Positions 33,490 to 41,501 of a DNA stretch of 53,418 nucleotides are shown in pieces. The first letter of the stretch is position 1, and the number at the start of each line of letters is the position of its first letter. The position numbers were made by a program, and so were the translations under genes. Source of the DNA: Nitrospira sp. (GTDB lineage Bacteria; Nitrospirota; Nitrospiria; Nitrospirales; Nitrospiraceae); NCBI GenBank assembly GCA_005116965.1, contig SWDG01000006.1, positions 769,477-822,894 of the forward strand, read 5' to 3'. The notes beneath the pieces were generated by a model. That model saw nothing but the letters and a program-made list of their open reading frames with translations. It made no database searches and had not been told where the DNA came from.

Positions 33490-34240
33490 GCCAGTGATTC
33501 AGAATAGCTGCTCTGCAACAGTATCGGCAAGCTGTCGTCCCAGGGGCAATGGAACGGATGCGGTTCTATTGCGCCACAGTGATTCTAACCGTTTTCAAGT
33601 ACTGCGCTGACGATCCCTGGAGACAACACGTACGTTGCGTAGCGGGAGCATGCTCAGTGACTGACTGACTGACAGCCCGTGGGCACGTTGGAATGCTTCA
33701 TGCCTGTTGGGTGGTTTCAGCATGTCCCGCGCCGTTCGTTCCTGATCACTATTGAACATAAGGCGGTGGATCGCACCGTCCGTTCCATGGCCCCTCGTAG
33801 GAAGGACTCCTGTATGCTGAAGTGAACATGAGCGCGGCAGGATCACAGGTGTATGTGGCAGGCACGACGCCGATGCGATTCAGCGCTGAGGCTGACATCT
33901 GAGAGGCACGGTTCCAGATCTGGTCAATAGGAGGAAGGCATGTGGCGGGATATGACAGCGTCCGTTCTATTGGCCCAGTTATAGCGAACGCTCATGCGAC
34001 AGGGCTGAGGACCGCTTTGAGGCGGCGCAATCTCGGCGCCGAACTTCCGCCTCTGGCCGAGACTTGCCGGTCGATAGGTGTGCACTTGTACTTCATCTCC
34101 CAGATCATGCCGAAGCTTTCACACCTTGCCAATATCCTTTTCTGTTAGTCTTCAGTAAGTTTCGTGCCACAACTTCCGACTATTTCCCCAAAGCACGATA
34201 CGGCAGGATTGATACCATACAGGCAGGGTTCGAAACGGCT
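33490..34240. other. Gene-poor stretch with remnants
   Basis: About 750 bases without a convincing gene. It holds short GACT tandem units near 33660 (GTGACTGACTGACTGACAG) and remnant repeat copy B at 34009-34059. A minus-strand frame of 83 codons at 33595-33846 shows no recognisable domain. It looks like decayed accessory DNA. Confidence 0.5.
34009..34059. repeat. Remnant repeat, copy B
   Basis: Begins GGACCGCTTTGAGGCGGCGC. Direct-repeat partner of 32575-32625, with about 8 differences in 51 bases. Confidence 0.45.
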
Positions 34241-34822
34241 ATGTCCACTCATTCCATCGTATTTTATAAACCCTACGGGGTGCTTCCATGCTTTACCGAT
34301 TCAGAAGGCAGGCCGACGCTGGCGGACTACATCACTGTCCCTCGTGTGTATGCGGCGGGGCGTCTCGATCAGGACAGCGAAGGACTGATGATTTTGACTT
34401 CGAATGGAGCGTTGGCACACCGGATTACCGACCCGCAACACAAATTGCCGAAAGTCTATTTGGTGCAGGTCGAACGGATTCCAGATGAACCAGCGATCGA
34501 ACGGCTCTGTACAGGCGTGCTGCTTGCTGAAAAGCGAACAAGGCCGGCGCAGGTGAGGTTGCTAGATACGGAGCCACCACTGCCAGAACGGCCCGTGCCC
34601 ATCAGGTTTCGAAAAAACGTGCCGACAGCGTGGTTAGAGATCACCATCCATGAAGGGCTGAATCGTCAGGTTCGTCGCATGACGGCTGCCGTAGGCCATC
34701 CCACATTGCGGTTGGTGCGCATCGCCATCGGACCAGTTCGCCTGGGTGACCTCAACCTGGGTGAGTGGCGAGCCTTGGCGGAGGATGAAATCAAGGCGAT
34801 CAACCAACTGAGCAATCTGTGA
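34241..34822 (+). CDS. rluE: RluE-type 23S rRNA pseudouridine synthase
   Basis: ATG 34241 is chosen because homology begins at SIVFYKPYGVLPCFTD; this gives 193 residues, without an S4 domain, as in RluE. The catalytic motif is AAGRLDQDSEGLMILTS, with Asp as nucleophile. Other RsuA/RluB/E/F-family segments are KVYLVQVE, NRQVRRMTAAVGHPTLRLVR and LGEWRALAEDE. It converts a uridine in 23S rRNA to pseudouridine. Longer upstream frames run through the remnant repeat and are not credible. Confidence 0.9.
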   Translation: MSTHSIVFYKPYGVLPCFTDSEGRPTLADYITVPRVYAAGRLDQDSEGLMILTSNGALAHRITDPQHKLPKVYLVQVERIPDEPAIERLCTGVLLAEKRTRPAQVRLLDTEPPLPERPVPIRFRKNVPTAWLEITIHEGLNRQVRRMTAAVGHPTLRLVRIAIGPVRLGDLNLGEWRALAEDEIKAINQLSNL

Positions 34823-34901
34823 ATGGTGACCTCTTGGTCACTCTGTCGTTCGCCGACCCAGGATTGGTGAGTGCTTCTGCCGCAACGGTCAATCCAGCGG
34901 C

Positions 34902-36698
34902 TTACATCGTGTCTTCTAGCTGCTGTACCATGTCCTGAATGGTATCGAATCCTGATTGCCAGAACGCTCCGGACGTCATATCCACATTCATCTTGCTCAG
35001 AATATCTCGAGGGGATTGCGATCCGCCGGTGGCGAGCAAGTCCAAGTACTGTGGGACAAACGATTCCCCTCGCTCCTTGTACATTCTGTAGAGGGCCAGT
35101 ACGAGCAGATTACCAAAGCTGTAGGCGTAGCAATAGAACGGACTGGCGAAGAGATGGGGAATCATGAGCCACTCCCATTGAAACTCTTCCGGCACTTTCA
35201 CAGCTTTGCCAAATTGCTGTCGAAGTTCAGCCAAATAGGCTTTGGCCAGCTGGTCTCCTGTCGCCCCTTCTCCCACCATTCGATGCGCTGTTTGTTCGAA
35301 GCGAATGAAATAGGCCTGCCGCATCACGGTGGCATAGATGTCATCCAGTTGACTCACGAGCAAGCCCTGTCGAACGGCTTTGTTGCGCTCGTTCGACATG
35401 AGAGTGTCGGAGAGAATGCGTTCGCCGAAGACAGAAGCTGTTTCCGCCAAGGGGAGGGTTGAATGAAAAGTAAAAATCGAATGGTCTTTGGCCAGCATTC
35501 CATGGACGGCATGGCCGAGCTCATGGGCCATGGTGGCGATGTCTCGGGCTTCCCCGGTGAAGTTCAACATCACGTAGGGTGTCAGGCCAGGCGCCACGCT
35601 GTAGCAATAGGCGCCGCCTAGTTTGCCAGGACGCGTCGGCCCATCGATGCGCCGTTCCCTCAAGACCTGTTCGGCCAGGTCTGCAAGCTGGGGCGAAAAG
35701 CCTCGATAGGCGCCCAGCACCATGCGGACGGCATCGGCATACGCATATTTCTTGGTGTCTGCCCGATGAGGGGCATAAATGTGATACCGATTCATCGGGG
35801 AAACCTTGCAGATCTTTGCCTTCAGCTTGAAGTAGGCCTGGAAGATTTCGGCATTCTTGGCGCAGGTTGCCAACAGCACATCGACTGCTTGGTCCGGCAC
35901 ATCATTGCCGAGGTTGCGGGTGGCGATGGGCGACGCAAACCCACGGAGTCCGATGTTCTCAGCTTTCCAGTCATTGACGAGCGTCCGATACATCTCTCCG
36001 AGCAGGTCCCGTTGGCCTGAGAATACCCGGTAGAGTTCTCTGTAGGCGGCTTGACGGATGGATGCCTTAGGGCTTCGCACGTGGCTCATGAGTCCTTCAC
36101 GATTCATGGTGCGGGTTTTCCCGCCAATCTTCATCGTGAATGTCAGTCCGTTGGTCACTACGTCATAGAGCATATGGACGGCGCTTCGGCCGGTGACATT
36201 TTTGACGTTAATAATTTTTTCTTCTGGTTCTGAGAGTGTATGAGGTGTATAGCGCCGGATGGTTTCCAGATAGTACCGAAGGTCGCCGGTATCGGACATC
36301 AGTCGTGCGGCATTCTTGTGATCGACTCCCTGCCACCAGAGATCAAGAAAGAGCAGGCGATTGGTAATGCCGGTGAGCCGCTCCTCCACCTGGGACTTAA
36401 ACGATCGTGCCTGGGTGTTTTTGGTGTTTTCCGAAAACCAGAGATAGGCGAATGCGCCAAGCCTGGCAGACCCTTCTGCGATTGATTCGGTAATTTTTAG
36501 GATTGAACGGAATTCAGCGCTCGCCATTGTTGCCTGGAGCCGAGGACGAGCCGACTCGACCTGCACGACCTGCGCATCCAGGGCCGTCAGATGTTGTTCC
36601 AAATCTTTCAGCGGGTTCTTCACGAGGTGGGTGAGATCCCACTGGTTGGATACAAGGGACGTAGAGGTCTTGTGTCGAACCGGATGTTTGGCGGCCAT
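34902..36698 (-). CDS. pepF: M3-family oligoendopeptidase F-type metallopeptidase
   Basis: The start is ATG 36698 with GAGGAG 7 bases upstream (598 residues); a longer frame reaches 36752 but lacks a site. The zinc motif HELGH is at about residue 391, followed by the Glu-containing FHSTLPLAETASVFGE (third ligand region), typical of M3B oligoendopeptidases. Upstream FTGEARDIATMAHELGHAVH also fits. There is no signal peptide. It degrades short peptides in the cytoplasm. It is convergent with rluE and divergent from the next gene, so it is transcribed alone. Confidence 0.92.
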   Translation of the reverse strand: MAAKHPVRHKTSTSLVSNQWDLTHLVKNPLKDLEQHLTALDAQVVQVESARPRLQATMASAEFRSILKITESIAEGSARLGAFAYLWFSENTKNTQARSFKSQVEERLTGITNRLLFLDLWWQGVDHKNAARLMSDTGDLRYYLETIRRYTPHTLSEPEEKIINVKNVTGRSAVHMLYDVVTNGLTFTMKIGGKTRTMNREGLMSHVRSPKASIRQAAYRELYRVFSGQRDLLGEMYRTLVNDWKAENIGLRGFASPIATRNLGNDVPDQAVDVLLATCAKNAEIFQAYFKLKAKICKVSPMNRYHIYAPHRADTKKYAYADAVRMVLGAYRGFSPQLADLAEQVLRERRIDGPTRPGKLGGAYCYSVAPGLTPYVMLNFTGEARDIATMAHELGHAVHGMLAKDHSIFTFHSTLPLAETASVFGERILSDTLMSNERNKAVRQGLLVSQLDDIYATVMRQAYFIRFEQTAHRMVGEGATGDQLAKAYLAELRQQFGKAVKVPEEFQWEWLMIPHLFASPFYCYAYSFGNLLVLALYRMYKERGESFVPQYLDLLATGGSQSPRDILSKMNVDMTSGAFWQSGFDTIQDMVQQLEDTM

Positions 36699-36804
36699 GC
36701 CGAGTCTCCTCTCAGGTAAGTTTTGTGCCAGGAACAGGCGGTAGTGTATCACCAGGCCACGGCGAGATTGGAGAAAATTGCCGGACTAAACAGGTGCCGC
36801 GGCG

Positions 36805-36832
36805 TTGACAGGCCACGGCTATGGTGTAAGAA
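36805..36832 (+). promoter_or_regulatory. Putative promoter upstream of 108-residue hypothetical gene
   Basis: TTGACA (36805-36810) and TAAGAA (36827-36832) are separated by 16 bases, near the sigma70 consensus and about 20 bases before ATG 36853. A divergent promoter for pepF must also lie in this 154-base gap but was not identified. Confidence 0.45.
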
Positions 36833-36852
36833 TTCTTCGAACGGACAGCACC

Positions 36853-37179
36853 ATGAACGACCATGAACTTCATCGCGTAGTTCAGTATGTCACGGCGAGT
36901 ACGTCCTATGGACGGGACACGGTGGCAGATATTCTTCGCACCGGTCTCAGTGAGTTATCGGCGTTGGCCACACATTCAGCGACAGCCTTCGAACGGGATG
37001 CGTTGCTTGAATATGTTTCCCAGTGGACGATGAAACGGACCGGGCAACCGGAACCGTTGGTTCGCGAAGTCCTGGGTTGTGCCGGCCGATGGCTGGATGA
37101 AGTCTATGATGAATTGGCCCAACGCCAGCCTGAGGCGCTGAAGTTGAGAGCGAACGATGAGGGCGATTCGGAGGCGTAG
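36853..37179 (+). CDS. Hypothetical helical protein
   Basis: A 108-residue protein from ATG 36853 (MNDHELHRVVQYVTASTSYG...). All-helical, acidic at the C-terminus (NDEGDSEA). No domain recognised. Its gene ends 6 bases before the next start, so it forms a two-gene unit with the possible nuclease. Confidence 0.6.
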   Translation: MNDHELHRVVQYVTASTSYGRDTVADILRTGLSELSALATHSATAFERDALLEYVSQWTMKRTGQPEPLVREVLGCAGRWLDEVYDELAQRQPEALKLRANDEGDSEA

Positions 37180-37185
37180 TCAACG

Positions 37186-38031
37186 ATGGGCCGGTTTCGC
37201 CCAAGAAAGACGTTCAGGTTGGTTACCTCTCTACGAGGTGGGCATCCGGGGCCGATACCAGCCTGGAAACGAGAAGAGGAAGGGCTTTCTGGCGAACTTC
37301 ATGATCGGTGGAACATGCTTCATCGTCACTGCGCCGATCAATCAAGCCACCTCCGTGTGGGCCGCCTTGTTTGGCGGCTCACGCACTATGATTACGGGGT
37401 GAGGGAATCCGCGCTCGCCGAGGTGGAATTGGCCACTCAATTACTTCGTGTCGGAGTCCGGGTCACGTTTTTGCCAGAGTCGCAGGCGCGAACAGCCGAT
37501 TTTGAATGTGATCTCGGTCGCGAACGTTTTTTCGTGGAAGTCACCGCGATGGTGGGATCGGCGGCGCGTCAACGATTACCTCTACGCGGGCTCGATCTTG
37601 ATGAGGTCGTTGGGGAGGAGGAGGATCGGGGCGTCATCTTAACTCATCGAATTCTTGCGCGTATCCGGCAAAAGGCCAAGCAATTGGCCGACTATTGCGA
37701 TCCGGTCGTGCTTTGTATTTCAATTCCACGAGCTGACCTTCAGGGGGAAAAGAACGCTCGTTCGGAAGCGATCTGGTTGGATCTGAAGGCACTCGCCGGG
37801 GTGGTGACGGTCCTGCTCACCAAGGTCCCCACCCTCAGCGCCGTGTTGATCTCGCTCTGGGATGTCGACCCGCTTCCCTCAAGGGCAGCGGTCAAGCTTG
37901 CGAATGTGGAGTTGATTGAACGCCCCAAACGGCAGCGTATTCACCCGCGCGTGCGGATGCTGATTCACAATCCAAACGCCTCAGCCCCGCTTTCCGAATC
38001 CCATGATGCTTCGATCAGGCAAACGCTGTAG
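37186..38031 (+). CDS. Hypothetical protein with possible PD-(D/E)XK nuclease core
   Basis: A 281-residue protein. A segment RESALAEVELATQLLRVG followed by ARTADFECDLGRERFFVEVT resembles the helix-strand-strand core of PD-(D/E)XK nucleases: an early Glu in the helix, D in ADFEC, then E in FFVEVT (the usual Lys is replaced by Thr). A later VVLCISIPRAD strand fits the same fold. No operon partner other than the helical 108-residue protein. Function unverified; it could be an inactive or divergent nuclease fold. Confidence 0.55.
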   Translation: MGRFRPRKTFRLVTSLRGGHPGPIPAWKREEEGLSGELHDRWNMLHRHCADQSSHLRVGRLVWRLTHYDYGVRESALAEVELATQLLRVGVRVTFLPESQARTADFECDLGRERFFVEVTAMVGSAARQRLPLRGLDLDEVVGEEEDRGVILTHRILARIRQKAKQLADYCDPVVLCISIPRADLQGEKNARSEAIWLDLKALAGVVTVLLTKVPTLSAVLISLWDVDPLPSRAAVKLANVELIERPKRQRIHPRVRMLIHNPNASAPLSESHDASIRQTL

Positions 38032-38049
38032 TGGCTTCATGGCGTGGTG

Positions 38050-38646
38050 TCACGTGAGCCCCTTCCGAGCATTATAAATTCGACCGTCGGTTTGCTGATA
38101 ACGTTGAAAGGCCGCGATGGCCTCGTCTCGGCAAAGGTCACGAGTCACGGAAATTCCCCGATCTTCCAGCGTGGCCACCCAGTTTTTAGGTTTTGGAGCT
38201 TCATCGAACCCGATTGCCGCTGCGTCGGACCCCCGCGCGGCGCAGACGACGTTTCGAACCCCGGACCAAAGAATCGCGCCATAACACATGGCGCAGGGTT
38301 CACAGCTCGTGACCAGTGTGAGCTTCGGCATACCAGGCGCGCTGAGATCGAACTGCTTCAGATTCGCGTGTGCGTTGGCGAGGGCGACCACTTCGGCGTG
38401 GGCAAGTGAACAGTTGGTGGGTTCGACGACGTTTACCCCAATGGCAATGAGTCGTCCTGTCTTAGTTTCGAAGACTGCCGCCCCGAAGGGGCCACCGGTC
38501 TGAGCGGTGACGTTGGTCAGCGCGAGTTGGATGACGAATCGCATACGATCGGCCGCCCCCGCCATCGAGTTTTGCTGTCGACGCGCAAGACGGATGGCCC
38601 AGGGTGGGAGGCGAAAGGGAGACGTGGATGGGAACCCAGACTTCAC
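38050..38646 (-). CDS. Cytidine/deoxycytidylate-family nucleoside deaminase
   Basis: The start is GTG 38646, which overlaps the preceding stop as GTGA (38643-38646); a later ATG 38565 is possible. The zinc site is complete: SLAHAEVVAL (His and catalytic Glu) and SCEPCAMCYGAI (two Cys). It resembles guanine deaminase/tRNA-adenosine deaminase-like proteins: GGPFGAAVF near the start and the AAIGFDE region after the site. A purine or tRNA substrate is likely but not decided. It is translationally coupled to the TPR gene upstream. Confidence 0.85.
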   Translation of the reverse strand: MKSGFPSTSPFRLPPWAIRLARRQQNSMAGAADRMRFVIQLALTNVTAQTGGPFGAAVFETKTGRLIAIGVNVVEPTNCSLAHAEVVALANAHANLKQFDLSAPGMPKLTLVTSCEPCAMCYGAILWSGVRNVVCAARGSDAAAIGFDEAPKPKNWVATLEDRGISVTRDLCRDEAIAAFQRYQQTDGRIYNARKGLT

Positions 38647-38960
38647 GACGGCAACGAACGCGTCAACGCCTCAAGATTCTTCGTCACCATGGCATCCCCG
38701 TTCTTCGTCGAGACGTCAATGCCCGTCGCACAGACGGTTCGGCATTCGTCGAGGCGCTCCAGTTTCTGGAGAGATTGCGCGAGCCCATAATAGGCAGCTG
38801 AGTAGGTGGGTTTTACCGTGATACATTGCTGCAGCGCCTTCACGGCTTCGTCAAAGTTCCCGTCGTCCATGTAGGCTTTTCCCAACCCAAACCAGGCGAC
38901 ATCGTCGTTCGGGTCCATGGCCAGGAATTTCTTCAGCGGTTCGATTCGTGGATTGGGCAT
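38643..38960 (-). CDS. Small TPR protein
   Basis: A 105-residue protein with two to three TPR helix pairs: DDVAWFGLGKAYMDDGNFDEA, SAAYYGLAQSLQKLERLDEC. The stop overlaps the deaminase start by four bases (GTGA), so the two are made together. Likely a protein-interaction adaptor; nothing specifies its partner. Confidence 0.8.
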   Translation of the reverse strand: MPNPRIEPLKKFLAMDPNDDVAWFGLGKAYMDDGNFDEAVKALQQCITVKPTYSAAYYGLAQSLQKLERLDECRTVCATGIDVSTKNGDAMVTKNLEALTRSLPS

Positions 38961-39239
38961 GATGGCTCCTATTGTTCATGGGAAACGATAGCAGTGCTGG
39001 CGTACATTGTCTATGGCGTTTTCTGCATGATAATCTGACGGCGTGCTTTGTATCGCGTGAAGCGTATCTCATTCAAGCGTTTCAAGTTGCTAGTTTCAAA
39101 TTATGAGTTTCGGATTGATGAAATTCCGAGGTCGAACTTGCAACCTGAAACTAGGAACTAGAAACTAGCCACTCCAGAACGGACGACGCTCGCCTCGCTG
39201 AGTCGGCGAAGCGGGCTTCACCTTTCACGGGTAATTGAT
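38961..39239. repeat. Composite repeat region upstream of HDAC-like gene
   Basis: 39057-39070 is GTGAAGCGTATCTC, as in the 15037 element. 39078-39170 carries GTTTCAAGTTGCTAGTTTC and GAAACTAGGAACTAGAAACT units (imperfect inverted repeats) like those at 5595-5654. 39202-39229 matches, in reverse orientation, the GTGAAGCCCGCTCCGCCGAC part of the 15037 element. At least two repeat families are nested or adjacent here. Confidence 0.5.
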
Positions 39240-40184
39240 ATGGGGAAGACAGGTCTCGTCTATCATCCGGCGTATCTTGAGCATGACATGGGAGCCGGCC
39301 ACCCGGAATCTCCCAATCGGTTGCGCGCGATCCTACAGCGATTGGAGGAGAGCGGGACCACTGCTCGACTGGTCAGGATTGAACCGCGAAAGGCCGAGGA
39401 TGAGTGGATCACGCAAGTCCACACCCCTAATTATCTGACAGCGCTCTCCCTCCAAGCACCCGCGAGTGGCCGCGTCTCGCTCGATCCTGATACGTCCATG
39501 TCCCCAGGCACACTGCATGCTGCGTATTTAGCGGCAGGAGGCGCATTGGCGGCGGTCGATGCCATCATGGCACAGGAGGTCGATCACGTGTTCTGCGCCG
39601 TGCGGCCTCCTGGTCACCATGCTGAAGCCGAGCGGGCGATGGGGTTCTGCTTCTTCAATAACGTGGCGATTGCTGCCCGCTATCTCCAGAAAAAATATGG
39701 GCTCACACGAGTGCTGATTGTCGATTGGGATGTCCACCATGGGAATGGGACGCAGCATAGTTTCGAGAACGATCCTTCTGTCTTGTTTTTCAGTACGCAT
39801 CAATATCCCCATTATCCCGGCACGGGTCGAGAAGCCGAGCGAGGCAAGGGAACGGGAGAGGGTTTCACGATCAATGTGCCGATGGAAGCCGGTGAGGGAG
39901 ACGACGAGTATCGCGCTGTGTTTCAGAAAGTGTTGGTAGCGGCAGCCGATGATTTCAAACCAGAGTTTGTCATCATCTCAGCCGGCTTCGATGCGCATAA
40001 GGATGATCCGTTGGCGAGTATGGGATTGACTGAATCCGGCTATGCGGAGTTAACCGAGATTGTGGCGGGTATCGCCACACGCCACGCGAACGGCCGTATT
40101 CTCTCCTCACTCGAAGGTGGATATAACCTGACGGCGCTTGCCGCCTCCGTTCACGCACACATCGGCGCGCTTCTGAACGCATGA
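39240..40184 (+). CDS. HDAC-like (class II / AcuC-type) deacetylase
   Basis: A 314-residue protein with a complete zinc deacetylase active site: RPPGHHAEAERAMGFCFFNN (His pair), VLIVDWDVHHGNGTQ (Asp and His zinc ligands), FFSTHQYPHYPGTG, and the late SAGFDAHKDDPL (Asp ligand). Bacterial members act on acetylated lysines, acetylpolyamines or acetoin-related substrates. The stop overlaps the start of a pentahaem cytochrome gene as ATGA (40181-40184), so the two are translationally coupled. The substrate is not predictable from sequence. Confidence 0.93.
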   Translation: MGKTGLVYHPAYLEHDMGAGHPESPNRLRAILQRLEESGTTARLVRIEPRKAEDEWITQVHTPNYLTALSLQAPASGRVSLDPDTSMSPGTLHAAYLAAGGALAAVDAIMAQEVDHVFCAVRPPGHHAEAERAMGFCFFNNVAIAARYLQKKYGLTRVLIVDWDVHHGNGTQHSFENDPSVLFFSTHQYPHYPGTGREAERGKGTGEGFTINVPMEAGEGDDEYRAVFQKVLVAAADDFKPEFVIISAGFDAHKDDPLASMGLTESGYAELTEIVAGIATRHANGRILSSLEGGYNLTALAASVHAHIGALLNA

Positions 40185-41467
40185 CACGTGGACTGAAGAT
40201 TGTTCTCGGGGCCATTGTGGCTGCGGCCATCGTGTATCTCTATTACACGGAGATCAAACCGGTCGTGATCTTCGGGTTACGCGATGACTATGCCCATGCC
40301 ATTCCGTTCCAGAACGTCCCTACAGGGCTGACCAGTCTCAAAGCCGAATCCTGTGGCCAATGTCACCGTGAGATCTATGAGGAATGGAAGACGAGCATTC
40401 ATGCCCATGCCTACGAAGATCCGTTTTTTCAGGCCTACTGGAAGAAGGATAAGAACATTTGGGTTTGCCTGAATTGCCACACGCCACTCGAGAACCAACA
40501 GCCTACACTGGTGGAAGAGATTCCGCGTGGACGGGTTGAGAAGGCCATTCAAAAGCCCAATCCCCGCTATGATCCGGAGTATCAAAAAGAGTCGGTCACC
40601 TGCGCGGCCTGCCATGTGCGCGACGGCGTGATCCATGGGCCGTTCGAAGATTCCGTAGCGCCGCATCCCACGAAATTTGACCCGAATTTTAAAACAGCCC
40701 AGCTGTGCTACCGCTGTCATAATGTCGTGTCCGGCCCGGCCCAGTTCTATAACGTGGGGCCTTGCGGGACCTATGCGGAATATGAAGGCCAGTACTGGCA
40801 GGAGCGGGGCTTCATTTGTCAGAGCTGCCACATGCCGGAGGTTGAGAGACCGGTGGCCCTGGGCGGACCGATCCGCAAGGGGCGTCGACACCTCTGGCGA
40901 GGTGGACATGATCCCGATATGGTAGGGCGAGCGGTGGCGGTTCAGGTGAAAGCGGACACCGTTGCTCCGAAGCCGGGTGATCGGGTTGGGTTTACGCTCA
41001 CCCTGACGAATGCCGGTGCCGGGCATAAGATCCCGACTGGTGACCCTGATCGATTTTTTACGGTGGAGTTCCTTGTCGAAGATCAGCAGGGACACATACT
41101 GGAGCAGCAGAGCTCCACGATGGGGCGGTGGATCCTCTGGCAGCCTGCCATTATAGAGTTGTATGATAATCGGTTGTTCCCGCAGACCAGCCGTGACTAC
41201 CAGTTTGCGTATCGGATACCTGAGAAAACGGACGGACTCAAGCTGAAGACCAGAGTGCGCTACCATATTCTGACTGATTCGCAGCATGAGATGTTGCAAA
41301 CGAAATACGGCCTGACTGGCAACGATCCCTATCGATTTGTCGTCTATGAGCGAGAATTTCCGTTGTCGGGCGAGTTGAAAACCGCATTGGAGCAACAGGA
41401 AATCCGGCTATCGCACGTCCGTCGCCAACAGAACGGGAACAGTTGTAAACCTGTCGCGCACAGCTGA
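40181..41467 (+). CDS. Pentahaem cytochrome c (c554-like) 3
   Basis: A 428-residue protein with an N-terminal membrane anchor or uncleaved signal (IVLGAIVAAAIVYLYYTEI) and five CXXCH sites at about residues 58 (CGQCH), 96 (CLNCH), 141 (CAACH), 176 (CYRCH) and 213 (CQSCH). IYEEW after haem 1, IHGPFED between haems 3 and 4, and CHMPEVERP at haem 5 are shared with the cytochromes at 15658 and 16964. A haem-free C-terminal domain (GDRVGFTLTLTNAGAGHKIP) looks Ig-like. Translational coupling to a deacetylase and proximity to a rhodanese suggest an unusual operon. Redox partner unknown. Confidence 0.88.
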   Translation: MTRGLKIVLGAIVAAAIVYLYYTEIKPVVIFGLRDDYAHAIPFQNVPTGLTSLKAESCGQCHREIYEEWKTSIHAHAYEDPFFQAYWKKDKNIWVCLNCHTPLENQQPTLVEEIPRGRVEKAIQKPNPRYDPEYQKESVTCAACHVRDGVIHGPFEDSVAPHPTKFDPNFKTAQLCYRCHNVVSGPAQFYNVGPCGTYAEYEGQYWQERGFICQSCHMPEVERPVALGGPIRKGRRHLWRGGHDPDMVGRAVAVQVKADTVAPKPGDRVGFTLTLTNAGAGHKIPTGDPDRFFTVEFLVEDQQGHILEQQSSTMGRWILWQPAIIELYDNRLFPQTSRDYQFAYRIPEKTDGLKLKTRVRYHILTDSQHEMLQTKYGLTGNDPYRFVVYEREFPLSGELKTALEQQEIRLSHVRRQQNGNSCKPVAHS

Positions 41468-41501
41468 ATCGCCCATCGCGGGCGAGAAAGAGCCAGACAT
41501 C

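Noticed and set aside
33655-33680. GACT tandem units as a possible CRISPR or regulatory array
   Set aside because: Only a few 4-base units with no spacer structure; simple sequence.
33595-33846. 83-codon minus-strand frame
   Set aside because: No recognisable motif, no ribosome-binding site and location in decayed DNA; treated as non-coding.
40277-41395. 372-codon minus-strand frame opposite the third pentahaem cytochrome
   Set aside because: The plus strand has five CXXCH sites and a signal anchor; the antisense frame is a composition artefact of a GC-rich gene.
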